DNA of 64,000 bases from Oxyruncus cristatus (Eukaryota; Chordata; Aves; Passeriformes; Cotingidae): NCBI GenBank assembly GCA_013399855.1, contig VXAY01001316.1, forward strand, positions 224,680-288,679. Direction: 5' to 3'. This document shows, one piece after another, positions 11,008 to 21,800 of the stretch. The notes below the pieces were generated by a model. That model was not told the DNA's origin and searched no databases. It saw only the letters and a program-made list of their open reading frames with translations. Each line of letters begins with the position of its first letter. Position 1 is the first letter of the stretch. Both the position numbers and the translations under genes were made by a program.

Positions 11008-11712
11008 TAAAAGTCTGAAATAAAAAGTAACTTGTCTTTTGTTGTCTGCATCTCTCCTCCCCAGCACCAAACCTCCCAGTTTTTGGGCAGGGACACGTTC
11101 CATGGGGATTGTGGCAGATGGGGACTCTGCAAAGCTGGGTGGCAGGTGCCAGAAACACAGAAGTGAGAGGGAAATGGAATAAAGACAGCAAGGAAATGGT
11201 AACGAGGAGAAAGGCAGCAAAATAAAGAGGTGAGTGGGCACAAGAGCATGAGACTGAATCCATTAGAGGAGCGACTCAGCAGCTGCTCCCAGCCCTCACC
11301 CTGAGCTTTGCAGGAGCTTTGCAGTTAAGTCCAACAACAAATACCCACCGTACCAGGGAGATTATCAACATTTAAACAAGCTGGAGGGGAGGGAGGCCTG
11401 AACAGAGAAACAAGCAGCACCCCTGAGGGCAGAGCAGGGCATTCCAGCTCCTGGATGCTGCTGTTTGCTGCACATCCCATCACTGGGAGCACTGTCCCTG
11501 GGCAGCGTGAGGCCACAGCTCTCCCCTCTCTCAGGTTTGGATGGCAGGGCTAGGATGGTGCAGCCTAATGCAGTACCTGACTAAAGCTTTTTGTTCACCC
11601 CCACAAGCTCTTTATTTCAGCTTGGGTTGACCACACGGTGCTGCACTTGTGAGAGCTGTAACATGTTGGTCACTCTGGGGCGAAAAGAAGCATAATTTTG
11701 GTTCACATCCAT

Positions 11713-12140
11713 ATCACAGAATCCTGGAATGCTTTCGGTTGGAAGGGACCTTAAAGCCCATCCAGTGCCACCCCCTGCCATGGGCAGGGACACCTTCCAC
11801 CAGCCCAGGTCGCTCCAAGCCCCGTCCAACCTGGCCTTGGACACTTCCAGGGATCCAGGGGCAGCCACAGCTTCTCTGGGATTCAACCTGTGCCAGGGCC
11901 TCCCCACCCTCACAGGGTGAGGAGCTCTTATTCCTTCCCAGTATCCAATCTAAATTTACTCTCTTTCTAAGCTGAAAGCATCTCCCAAAGCCTTATCCTG
12001 GCACTCCGTGCCCTTGCAAAAAGTCCCTCTCGAGCTCTCCTGGAGCCCCTTTAGGCCCTGGAAGGGGCTCTGAGGCCTCCCTGGAGCCTTCTCCTGTCCA
12101 GGCTGAACAGCCCCAGCTCTCCCAGCCTGTCACACGCCCA
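11713..12140 (-). mobile_element. CR1 LINE fragment: ORF2 tail plus 3' UTR
   Basis: A ~430-bp minus-strand CR1 copy. Its 3' end (11713 onward) begins 'tcacagaatcctggaatgc', and the body carries the 'ggcagccacagcttctctgg' and 'cctccccaccctcacagg' blocks. At 12140-12050 the minus strand reads RLGELGLFSLDRRRLQGG, from near the C-terminus of CR1 ORF2. It is 5'-truncated there, lacks the reverse transcriptase and cannot move by itself. Confidence 0.95.
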
Positions 12141-12389
12141 GATGAATGCTCTATAAATACCTTCAGCTGCCTAAAAGAGACCCTTAGAAGAGCAGCACAC
12201 GTAGAAAACCAGTAGATTCAGTAATGAGGTGGTGCTGAAAAACCCCTGAAGGAGTCAGGACAGCAAATGAGACGCTACAGTCAGAGTTAAATATCATAAA
12301 TAACCCTGACTCTGCCTTCTGTTGTCAAGCAAAAAATCAAAACTCAAGACAGGCCTACAAGCACACCGAGATGTTTGCAGGAAGCATGA
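12141..12389. other. Unique sequence, no feature seen
   Basis: No gene or repeat recognised between the CR1 copy and the AT-rich block that follows. Confidence 0.4.
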
Positions 12390-12720
12390 GAGCTTGGAAA
12401 AGTGGCATATGGATAACAGTACCATTGAACCAAAAATAATGGATCTCCCTTATTAAATCTCTGCCTGCAAAATCCATTGTACAAAACACATGGCCAGCCC
12501 TTCTTATTCAGTCTCTCCTCAGCTTAAATACATCATCCATACCAAGGCAAGGCTCCAGCACATGGATTTCAGATAAATTTAAGTGTTTTTGGAGTTTCCC
12601 AGCCAGGCAGCTTTTAGGATTCTGAATTACAAACCAAATTAGGAATTATTTCCCAGAGATTAATTAAAATCCTTTACTAGACTCCTTAATAACATGCACC
12701 TTATAGGAAAAAAAAAAGCC
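12390..12720. promoter_or_regulatory. Candidate conserved AT-rich element
   Basis: Two AT-rich sub-blocks (about 12400-12500 and 12600-12715) with many TAAT/ATTA cores, including AGATTAATTAAAATC, and no coding frame. The compositional contrast with neighbouring GC-rich CR1 sequence is sharp. Enhancer function is inferred from motif density only. Confidence 0.25.
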
Positions 12721-13711
12721 AAACAAATAGAGGAAAAAGAAAAACAATGAAAGCACTGTAGCTGCATAAGCAGGTACAACTGGATGGGATGAGTATGTTC
12801 AAATACAGTAATTATTTAAAGTTCTGTTCATGTCTCTCCATCTCCTCATCCTCACTGATGCCACATGAGCATCAAACAGCTCAACTTCCCTCTCATCCTC
12901 CTCTTCCAACCTCCCCTTTCCACCTTTCACCACACACAGAGGAGGAAACCTGTGCAGGGTAGTTTTTTTCTTTCAGTGGGATTTTGATTTACTATAAGAC
13001 TTTTTAGTCTTCTAATCTGCTACTTGACTGAAAAGAGGGGCAAGGGATCCCACTCCTGCTGGAGGAAGGGCCAAAATGCAGCACTCCCCTTCTCAACATG
13101 TAATTTTTTGCACAGTGCCATCTTGAGTTATTCTCCTCTTGTCCCCTCAGTAAATACCGGAAGGGAATAAAACCACCTGAGGCTGAACAAAAGGGCTCCG
13201 AACTAACACATAACAACCTGCTTTTCAGGAGAGTTGTGTGAGCCCTTGGAAAGAATCCAACAGTCACTTGACTTAATGCTGGAATCCACTGGACCGAATG
13301 TTTTTGATCCACTTGTGCGTGTTTCCAAGCAGGAGGGTGTAAATACGAACACCAGCACAGGAAAGCCCTCACAGGCATCGTTTGATGGCACTGTCAGTCC
13401 TGTTCTGGTGCCCCTTGGACAGGACACAAGGTACTGGCCCAGTTCAGGCTCTCCCTGGGGGCCCAGGTCTGCTCACATGGCGTCAGAACATGTTTTATGC
13501 CAAGTCAGCTCAGCCAACATAACCCATTCCACGAGATCTGGATAACTCCACAGAGGTGGGACAACGTGTCCCACCGTCTGATCTGAATCACATGCAAAGG
13601 TCAACCGAAAGCTCCCAGGTCATGAAACCACAGCTCCCAAATCCAAATTCTCCTGAGCCTTAACCCCTTGCACTTTGCAGAACTTCCAAGAGGTAAAGAG
13701 AACAAATGGCA
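12721..13711. other. Unique sequence, no feature seen
   Basis: No gene recognised. A minus-strand open frame of 124 codons (13004-13378) and a plus-strand frame of 103 codons (13234-13545) have no recognisable domain. Confidence 0.4.
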
Positions 13712-14205
13712 CACCATAGGATCTCAGAGGTTGGAAAAGACCTCCAGGATCATCGAGTCCCCCCTGTACCCAATGCCCACCTTGTCCCCCAGCCCAGAGC
13801 ACTGAGTGCCACGGCCAGGCCTTCCTTGGACCCCTCCAGAGCTGGGGACTCCAGACCTCCCTGGGCAGCCCCTGCCAAGGCCTCACCCCCCTTTCCAGGG
13901 AGAAATTCCTCCTGATGGCCAACCTGCCCCTGCCCTGGCCCAGCTGGAGGCCGTTCCCTCTCCTCCTGTCCCTGTTCCCTGGAGCAGAGCCTGACCCCCC
14001 CCAGCTCCCCCCTCCTGTCAGGGAGTTGCAGAGCCAGAAGGTCCCCCCTGAGCCTCCTTTTCTCCAGGATGAGCCCCCCCAGCTCCCTCAGCTGCTCCTG
14101 CTGCTCCAGCCCCTTCCCAGCTCTGTTCCCTTCCCTGCACACACTCCAACCCCTCCGGGTCTCTCCTGTCTGAGGGACCCAGAACAGGACACGGTTCTGC
14201 CCACG
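13712..14205 (-). mobile_element. CR1 LINE fragment: ORF2 C-terminus plus 3' UTR
   Basis: A ~495-bp minus-strand CR1 copy of a different 3'-end group ('gttggaaaagacctccagg', 'atcatcgagtcccccctg'). On the minus strand the ORF2 tail is readable in one frame as LRELGGLILEKRRLRGDL. It is 5'-truncated. The adjacent ~25 bp on its 5' side reads VYADDL on the same strand, which could be a relic of the reverse-transcriptase catalytic box joined by a deletion, but the match is too short to include. Confidence 0.93.
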
Positions 14206-14439
14206 GCATCTGATCAGCTCACCTGAACTAAATCATCAGCATAAACATGGGGCGTACTGAGCATTTTTAGGAGATTCCTCAGAGCAGACCCAGCTTGATC
14301 ACCCACCTCTCCTGTTTCAAAGGCCGACAGAGATATGCCAAATCCTTCTGGGGAGCAGCAGGACTCACAGAGCAACACCCTGGCACCACAGCCAGGTACT
14401 TGGGTTTCCTCTCCCTCCAGTGGCGCTGCCATGTGGCCA

Positions 14440-14760
14440 ACACACAGCAACCTATTTATTTTATTTTCATTAAAACTAATTGATTCCAAGCAGGAAGCCT
14501 TTTTTAATTTCCTCTAGCATTAGGAATAATGTGAGCCACCATAAATGAACTGAAAGACACCCCCTAAAATGCATTTTCAAATGTGCCCTAAATAGCAAAC
14601 GACACTGAAATCAGCTGCAGCCAGAATTGTAATTGGAAGCTGCAGAGAGTCCTCTTTCAGGACTCATAATAATTGGCTTTTTGCTGAAAAGGTTCATGTA
14701 ATAGAAGTGTTTGCAAATAAGGGCCAGCTTCTCCAAAACATGCAGCTCAGTCTGGTCACT
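14440..14760. promoter_or_regulatory. Candidate conserved AT-rich element
   Basis: AT-rich sequence with repeated TAAT cores (ACTAATTGATT near 14475, AATAATTGGC near 14669) and no open frame of note. The pattern resembles vertebrate developmental enhancers. Conservation not tested. Confidence 0.3.
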
Positions 14761-15013
14761 CAAGCATCACAAAGTACCCTAAAACTATTTCTGGCATCCA
14801 GGTAAACTCATGGATGGTGACCCCGCAGAGCTACAGGGGTGCAAAGGAGAAGGAATGCAGCAGGAAAGGTTCATGGAAGGACAAAATGTATGGCATAAGG
14901 TCTGGAATGGCTTCTCCAGGAAAAACAGCCCAATGGGTTGGGATTCTTCAGCCCAGGAAAGAGACAGGTGAAGGGAATTGAAACATCTAGAGTCCACTGG
15001 AGGAGTGGGTGAG

Positions 15014-15342
15014 AATCACAGAATCCCAGAATTGATCGGGTTGGAAAAGACCTCCAGGGGCATCGAGTCCCCCCTGTGCCTGATCCCCACCTTGTCCCCC
15101 AGCCCAGAGCACTGAGTGCCACGGCCAGGCCTTCCTTGGACACCTCCAGGGATGGGGGCTCCAAGCCTCCCTGGGCAGCCCCTGCCAATGTTTAACAACC
15201 TTTTCAGTGAAGAAATTCCTGCTGATGTCCAACCTCGACCTCCCCTGGCACAGCCTGAGGTCGTTTCCTCTCCTCCTGTCCCTCGTTGCTTGGGAGAAGA
15301 GGCCAAGCCCCACCCGGCCACAGCCTCCTGTCAGGTAGAAAA
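15014..15342 (-). mobile_element. CR1 LINE fragment, 3' part
   Basis: A ~330-bp minus-strand copy starting 'atcacagaatcccagaattg'. It shares the 3'-end group of the copy at 13712 ('ggttggaaaagacctccagg', 'catcgagtcccccctgtgcc'). Its minus-strand frames read fragments such as 'LFSQATRDRRRGNDLRL', which is the end of CR1 ORF2. 5'-truncated at 15342. Confidence 0.95.
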
Positions 15343-16829
15343 TTACTTGTTAATCATCTTGTCCAACATACCCCAGAACCGGGAGTGGCAGAGGAAATGA
15401 ATAAGAGATCCCCAGCAAACGATACAAAATGCTTCTGAGAAGAAGGGGGTGTGGAAAGTTTACAGGGGGTTCAAGGCAGGGCTGGGCAAGTACTTAGAAG
15501 TGAGATCCAGCAAGGAGCATCAGACAGAGGAGTCCTACCAGACAGAAAATACCCTAAGCTGGAAATAATTAGGGCCCAAGAGAGTACTCAAGGAAAAGCA
15601 TCATAACTGTTTGCCTCTTCCTCCTGTTCTCCAGGAAAGCAATTATGGCCACTGGGGCTCGGCAGAGGGTTGTTTGTTTGGTTTTTTTTAAAAAACCTGC
15701 CTTTACTGGGTCCTCTTTGCAGTGCCAGGGGTCACCCTGGCCAGGGCAACCCTCAGCACTCTCCTGGGGCAGGGGAGAGCTCTGCAGGGAGAGGAAAATG
15801 CAGGGAGAACTGCTGTCAGGGGACAAGAACTGCAAAAAAGTGGGGCAGAGAGAGTGAAACACAGATGTATGTGGCTGTATGGGCTGCTCTCATGACTCTG
15901 ATCCTGGTCCTTCCAACTTCAAGTGGGAAGGAGGAGAGGGCTGAGCCGCTGGAGCTGGGGTGCTGTGGCTGGGATGGTTTGGGGAGAAGAGGAAGGTGAA
16001 AGCAGCATCAAGTAAGGCAGGTGCTCAGGCGGGCAGAGCAATCAGCCCTCTGGAGATGCAAACATGAGTCTGGGAAGAAACCTGTAGTGGTGCTTGTGCA
16101 TCCCAAAAGTTCACCTGTTTCACTCCCACCCAACCACATCACACCCAAACCAAGGAAAGATGCAGCCCCCCCCAAGCGTGGGCTGCCCAGGCCTCGCTAA
16201 GACAGATGATACCCAAATAAGAATCAATAAGCAGGCTGGGAATAAGGCAAGATGTACGACCCAGGGAATGGGGACTGAAAAGGGCAAGGCCGGGGGAGGG
16301 CTGATGATTGAAAGGGGGGCTGCAGTGGAGCAGAGGAAATCACTGCTCAGCTCCTCGTGCTTCAGGAAGGGAGGGCTTTGGAAGGAGAGAGGTGTCCAAA
16401 GGAATCCGGACGCCAGTGAAAATGCATTGGCACTTCCAGCACCCCTCTTAGTGTTACGGGGTTTAGGTGGCAGGAGGGACACATCCAGAAACCAAGAAGG
16501 AGGTAGGAAGTTACAGAACCTGGGATGTTGCACCAAGGTAGAGGTTTGTGCTGGTAAAAGCTCAAGAAGGGATCGGGAAAAAACCCCAATCCACTCATCT
16601 CAAAGCCCCTCTCGACCTCTCCTATGACATCACACTCTTGTTTCCTTCACTTCCCATCTCCTTCCAGTCCGCAGCCCTGTGCCCAGCCACGCAACCCTCC
16701 CACTCAGAAACCCCTTCCTTCAGTCTTGTGTCTCCACCAGGATGTGGGGGGAGGCAATAAACACACCTTTTCCAAGAGCAGCTGCACAGCTTGCACCAAG
16801 CACAGGGTGCTCAGAGCAGCGTTACCCCT
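15343..16829. other. Unique sequence, no feature seen
   Basis: No recognised repeat or gene. The longest open frame (16094-16627, plus, 177 codons) is rich in K, R, G and S, has no recognisable domain, and is overlapped by a 138-codon minus-strand frame (16120-16536), which argues for chance frames in stop-poor sequence. Confidence 0.45.
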
Positions 16830-16985
16830 GAGGAAATTATTAAAAGAATCGGCTAATTTTGTAATTCACACCTGGGCTGCAAATGTGAAAGAGCCTGCAA
16901 TAATCTCTAATGAAATATTACATTGTTTAAAGAGTTCCCAGTGAAATTTGCCCTTAATTGATTTTTGATCTGTGAAAAAACACTG
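16830..16985. promoter_or_regulatory. Candidate conserved element with T-box site
   Basis: AT-rich block with a consensus T-box half-site TCACACCT at 16866-16873 directly after TAATTTTGTAATT (homeodomain-type), then CTAATGAAATATTACATTG and CTTAATTGATTTTTGATC. No coding frame. The motif set would suit a mesodermal or limb enhancer, but this is inference. Confidence 0.33.
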
Positions 16986-18089
16986 TGGAGAGAGAGAGAA
17001 GGTATTAGTCACACTCCTATCACTCCTGCGAGTGCTTCCCTCCCTGTGTTTCCTTTGTCCCCAAGGAATCAACGTGACACTGAAGAAAGCAGCCTGGAAG
17101 ATACTACAAAACTAATAAATAACACTCGAGTGGGAATCCTGAACAGCACATGCTCTTAAATCATCCTGAAAAAGGGGAAGCAGTCTCCTAGGACAGCTCA
17201 GAAATTAGAGAATGTGGGTTCGTAGCAAGCACTGTCCTGGGCAAACCCCATGGGCTGAGGGCTTCTCCACCCTTCAGGAGCCTCCCCAGCAGGCCCAGGC
17301 CGACCACTTGTGCAGAGTCATGTTCCCCCCCACTCTCAGGAGAGCCTGCAATATGAAAGACATGTAGCAATAGCCAAAAATCTTGACAGCAAAACGCTGA
17401 CAGCGGATTCCTTGCAGCGCGAGCGTCCGGCTCGGGATGCGCCAGGGCAGGAGCAGCTGCTGAGGCCAAGGAAGCAGGTCAGCATTAACTCCCCAGATAA
17501 TTCACTGAAAAGCTCTTCCAAAAACCAGCAGCAAAGTATCATAAAGCAAATGTAAAATATAGCTGGAAGAGATGAGAGGAAATGCATCTATAAACATCAC
17601 TGGAGACCAAAATAAACTGCTGAACCAGACGGCTGTAAAACACCAGCCACTCAATAAGGTTTTAACTAACATTTACAACAGCTAGTTCAGATAAACCAAA
17701 GCTAAGAACAGAAAAACGAAAAAGAAAAAAAAAAAATAAGAAAGTGGTGTGCAAAGGTTTTCCCCAGGGCTGCTGCGAGGAGCCACATCACAGACTGGCC
17801 AAGCAAACCAGCACAGCAACACCTTCCACAGCAAACAGGCTGTGAGGGGTGTGACAGCAGTTTGAAACCTGGGAGGCTGCCAAGTGAAGTGGAAATCCCT
17901 GCACACGCTGAACATCATCAACAATAAAGCCTCTGATAAAATAAAGGGGATATTTATTAAGGAATTAAGGGGAGAAGAAGAGCCCTCCCAGTTGCCATGC
18001 TCAGATCAGCTGCTGCTCAGTAACGTGTTTCTGTGTCCCAGCCTGGGATAACAGACTGTGCATTTCCTTCACTCCATATCCCTTCCTTC
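16986..18089. other. Unique sequence, no feature seen
   Basis: No gene or repeat recognised apart from an A-rich tract near 17716-17738. Confidence 0.4.
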
Positions 18090-18622
18090 AGGCAGAAAGG
18101 GATCTGGGGGTGCTGACTGATAGGAAGCTGAACATGAGCCAGAGTGTGCCCAGGTGGCCAAGAAGGCCAATGGATCCTGGCCTGGATCAGGAACAGTGTG
18201 GCAGCAGGANNNNNNNNNNNNNNNNNNNNNNNNNNNNNNNNNNNNNNNNNNNNNNNNNNNNNNNNNNNNNNNNNNNNNNNNNNNNNNNNNNNNNNNNNNN
18301 NNNNNNNNNNNNNNNNNNNNNNNNNNNNNNNNNNNNNNNNNNNNNNNNNNNNNNNNNNNNNGACAAGAGGGCTCGGCCTTAAGCTGTGCCAGGGGAGGTT
18401 TAGGTTAGATATTAGAAAGAAGTTCTTTACAGAGAGAGTGATCAGACACCAGAATGGGCTGCCCAGAGAGGTAGTGGATTCTCCATCCCTGGAGATTTTT
18501 AGGATGAGGTTGGATGTGGCATCAGTGCCATGATCTAGTAATTACAGTGGGGTTAGATCAAGGGTTGGACTTGATGATCTCAGAGGTCTCTTCCAACTCA
18601 GTTAATTCTATGATTCTATGAT
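18090..18622 (+). mobile_element. CR1 LINE copy with internal assembly gap
   Basis: A plus-strand CR1 copy. Before the gap it encodes the stretch after the reverse-transcriptase domain, split over three frames: DLGVLTDRKLNMSQ, then AKKANG, then ILAWIRNSVAAG, so there are two frameshifts within about 110 bp. After the gap comes the 3' UTR ('ctgtgccaggggaggtttag', 'gggttggacttgatgatctc'), ending in the diagnostic tail ATTCTATGATTCTATGAT at 18605-18622. Positions 18210-18361 are N. The tail fixes the true 3' end of the element. Confidence 0.96.
18210..18361. other. Assembly gap, 152 N
   Basis: The gap lies inside the CR1 copy. In the family, the interval between the flanking positions is roughly 300 bp by my recollection of the consensus, so either the gap length is wrong or the copy is internally deleted. 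Confidence 0.95.
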
Positions 18623-18651
18623 ATCACTAATAAAAGGGTTATAACATAACC

Positions 18652-18841
18652 CGGCACAGGTTGCCCAGAGCAGCTGTGGCTGCCCCAGCCCTGGAAGTGT
18701 CCAAGGCCAGCCTGGACAGGGCGTGGAGCAACCTGGGCTAGTGGAAGGTGTCCCTGCCCAGGGCAGGGGGTGGCACTGGATGGGCTTTAATGTCCCTTCC
18801 AACCTAAACCATTCTATGATTTTATCATTATGATTCTGTGG
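18652..18841 (+). mobile_element. CR1 LINE fragment, 3' end
   Basis: A ~190-bp plus-strand copy starting 'ggcacaggttgcccagagc' and ending in a decayed tail ('attctatgattttatcatta', then 'tgattctgtgg'). It lies only 29 bp downstream of the tail of the preceding copy, in the same orientation, but belongs to another 3'-end group ('ctttaatgtcccttccaacc'), so it is a separate insertion and not part of one element. Confidence 0.95.
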
Positions 18842-21800
18842 TACTTATGGGACCAGCTGGATCAATTTTGCATTCTGTAAAGCACGTGTTGGTTTATAAC
18901 CAGAGCAAGGGGTTGTGCTTTTCAGCTGCTGCTGGAGAACCCCCTTTATCATTCAATTAATATCTCCGTAAGATCCAGCGAAATTTCCACCTCAGCTGAA
19001 ATGGGGGAATCGGCCAGAGGGGATTTGAATGGAACGGTTCACCTGGGACTGTGGGTTTTATCCTTGAGCAGGACTCAACTGGGACCAGTCTCTGCTCTCC
19101 AAGAGTGGACAGGCAGAAGCACCAACGGGAGGCTCTGTGTGGAACTCATCCACCTGAAGGGCTTTTCTTGTCTGTACCTGTCAGAGGAACTTCTTTCAGC
19201 ATCTCTCCCTGGGCTGCCTTGTCCAGACTATCATTCTGAGCATCTGGGGCATTTCATAATCCCTGTAAGAATTGTGACCTTCAGTTCTGTGTTACAGAGT
19301 GACCTGAAAGATTGTCCAAGAAAAATATGAGCTTGACTTTTCAAATACACAAATTCCTCCAGCTCAGCTGTTCCTAGGCTGGTCCAAACCCATGCCACAG
19401 TTTCTCACATCTGCCAAGAGCTGCTGTGTGTGGAGTGTATTTCTTCCACCTCACTTTTTTGGGTATAATCACCCACAGTTACTTTTTAAAAATTCAACAG
19501 GAGCAAAATAATTTCACACTTTGCCTTCTGGGGCCAAAATAAGCAAAGAAGCAGCTGCATGCAATAGATCTCAGTGATATCCGTGGATGATGACAGGGGC
19601 CAGGACAGTCCATCCAGAAACCTCCTGCTTGCTCTTCTGGAGCTGGTCACATCTGCAGATCCTAAAAAGCCCCTTGCCTTGGCTCACAAACACAGAAGCT
19701 GATGCACAAGGACCTAAAGTGATCTGGGCAACAACACGCAGCAGCAAGGACACAACTGGCAGCCAGGACTCCCCTGTCTATCCGCTCTCCCTGGAGGTGG
19801 AGGGGCTTGTTCTGTTGTTTAAGGTACAATTTCGTGCACTTCTTACCTGTTTCCTTTGGATCTAATGATCTATGCTCTCAATGTGATTTTTCTGCCTTGG
19901 AAGTCTGCTCCTTGCTAATTCACATTCATCCATCTCGTTTTCCTTGTTCCCTGCACACTGACATTTTTCTGACTGCGACATGTTCAGCTACATCATCCCA
20001 GGCATTTTATTTGTGTGGTTCTGCTCTAACAGGCGCCATGGCTGCTTCAAATTATGCCTTGCTTTCAGTTTTGCTGGAGTGTAAAAACGTCGTGTAAAAA
20101 TGAACTGCCCTCTGATGAAGGCTTTCAGACTTCCCATTTGAGGAACAGCATGCAGCTCTGTTTTTTTTTTTTTTTCTTTTTTCTGGGAGCAATGGGAGAA
20201 GGATCGGTCCAGCTTTTGTTTTACAGATTGCTACAATAGGTGGCTTCCCTGTAGGAAGTGCTGCAGCACTATATTATGCTTATGTAGAGGGTAATGACTG
20301 GGGACTTGGAGAACTGCACTTTTAGGAAGTGCCTGACGAGTGAGAACAGCAGGTGTGGAGGAAGAAGAAAGCTTAAATGCCTTTCTGTCCTGACTTTCTC
20401 TTCTTTTATGTTTGGAGACTGAACTCGGTGTCAGAAGCGAGTCGGCTCCTGCAGGTACATGAAAGTGGAAAGGTGTGAATGTGGCAAGAAAGAAAACCCA
20501 AACAAACAGTTTGGGCTGAACAACAGCCCCTGTCCCTGAGCAGGTGGCAATGGAAGGGGTTGTGCCCAGCACTAGGAGGCCCTTCAGCTCACTGTGGGAA
20601 AACTGGGCAACTACAAGAGGGGCTGGGTAAAGGAGAGAACGAAGCAGCAGCAAACACGCTGCTGAGGTGTGGTGGGGAAAGGCTGCAAAAGCAACACAGT
20701 GTGTCACCAGCTGAGGAAAAACCCACTGAAACACTGGATAGGCTCCACAAAGCCATTTCTGACCCACGTGAACCTCAAACGCTAAAGGTGCTCCTCTCTG
20801 CCCCTGCAGACCTGATGTTAAATGCACCTTCGTGCTGCTGAACAGCACAACGAGCCACTGCAGGGAACAAACCTGCAAAGAGGGACCCTTTGCTTTGTGT
20901 GCTACAGCCACAAAACGGGGCAAAAGTCCAAAGGGGACACCCAGAAAACGTCCCCAGGATGCACGATCTGCTCAAGTCTGAGCTGCAGGGGCCTGCAGTG
21001 GGCAAAGCTGACTCAGCCAACAGCTCAGGGGAAGCACTCGAGGGTCCTGTGTGACAGCAAAGACATGATCCCTTCCAGAGGGAGAAACGAGGGGCAGGAA
21101 CTGCTCCAAACCATGCCACGAGCAGCTCTCTGCGCTGAAGGGGAAACTGCAATTTGCCTGGTTTGCTCCTGATCTAGAAGGTCTCCCTCCTCTTGTCCTG
21201 CGCCTTTGGGCATCTCAGAGGCTGAGTCAGAGTTGTCAGGGGGGCTTTCCCAGTTTTGGGGGTCACATCTCTCTGGGTCACATCCATTCCCTCCCCTGCT
21301 GCGTGTCCGGCTCCGAGACATCCAACTCCTGGGTGGCCTTTGAGAACAACTGAAATAAACACAATTAAGTAAAAAGCAGCGGGAAACTGCCTGAGTGGAG
21401 ACTTGTGTGGAACAACCGAGGAAGGAGAAAACCCCTCCGCATTACCCTAAACACTGAGAGCTTTGCTAAAAGCAGCCTAACAAAGGGGCAAGAAGCTGCT
21501 GGGCCAACACAGCAGTGCACGTGTGCTCAGAACACGGATCAGGACAGCCCGAGGATATGATTTGCATCCCTCTCCAGGCTGAGTTTTATGAAACCAGCAG
21601 CTCACAAACAAGCAGGCAGAGGGCTGGTGACGCATAACAGCAGTGAATGTGCTGGACAGCAAAGACCTCCCCGATGCTCTGTGAGGGAGGAAACAAAGCT
21701 GAGACAAAATAGAGCCAAATTAAAATGACTCTGCCAGTCACAACAGCACGAAGACAATACGAGTTCTGAGCTGAAAGCCAAGGGAAAGCACAGACTGAAA

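Larger units (their letters stand above)
8881..11712. other. Unique sequence with small repeats
   Basis: No gene recognised. It holds two copies of a 20-bp sequence (9778-9797 and 10204-10223, one mismatch, same strand), a CCCAT microsatellite (10744-10778) and a 21-bp palindrome (10987-11007). The region 10380-10470 is purine-rich. Confidence 0.45.

Noticed and set aside
14214..14260. YADD-like residues on the minus strand next to a CR1 copy
   Set aside because: Only a handful of residues match; CR1 normally has FADD about 400 bp further from this point, so a deletion would be needed. Chance is as likely.
18110..18533. Open frames spanning the N gap
   Set aside because: The residues across the gap are unknown; the readable ends are frameshifted CR1 ORF2 relics.
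20231..20923. 230-codon open frame on the minus strand
   Set aside because: No domain or homology I know, overlapped by an open frame on the other strand, no splice or promoter context. A frame of this length is expected occasionally in 64 kb of moderate-GC DNA read in six frames.
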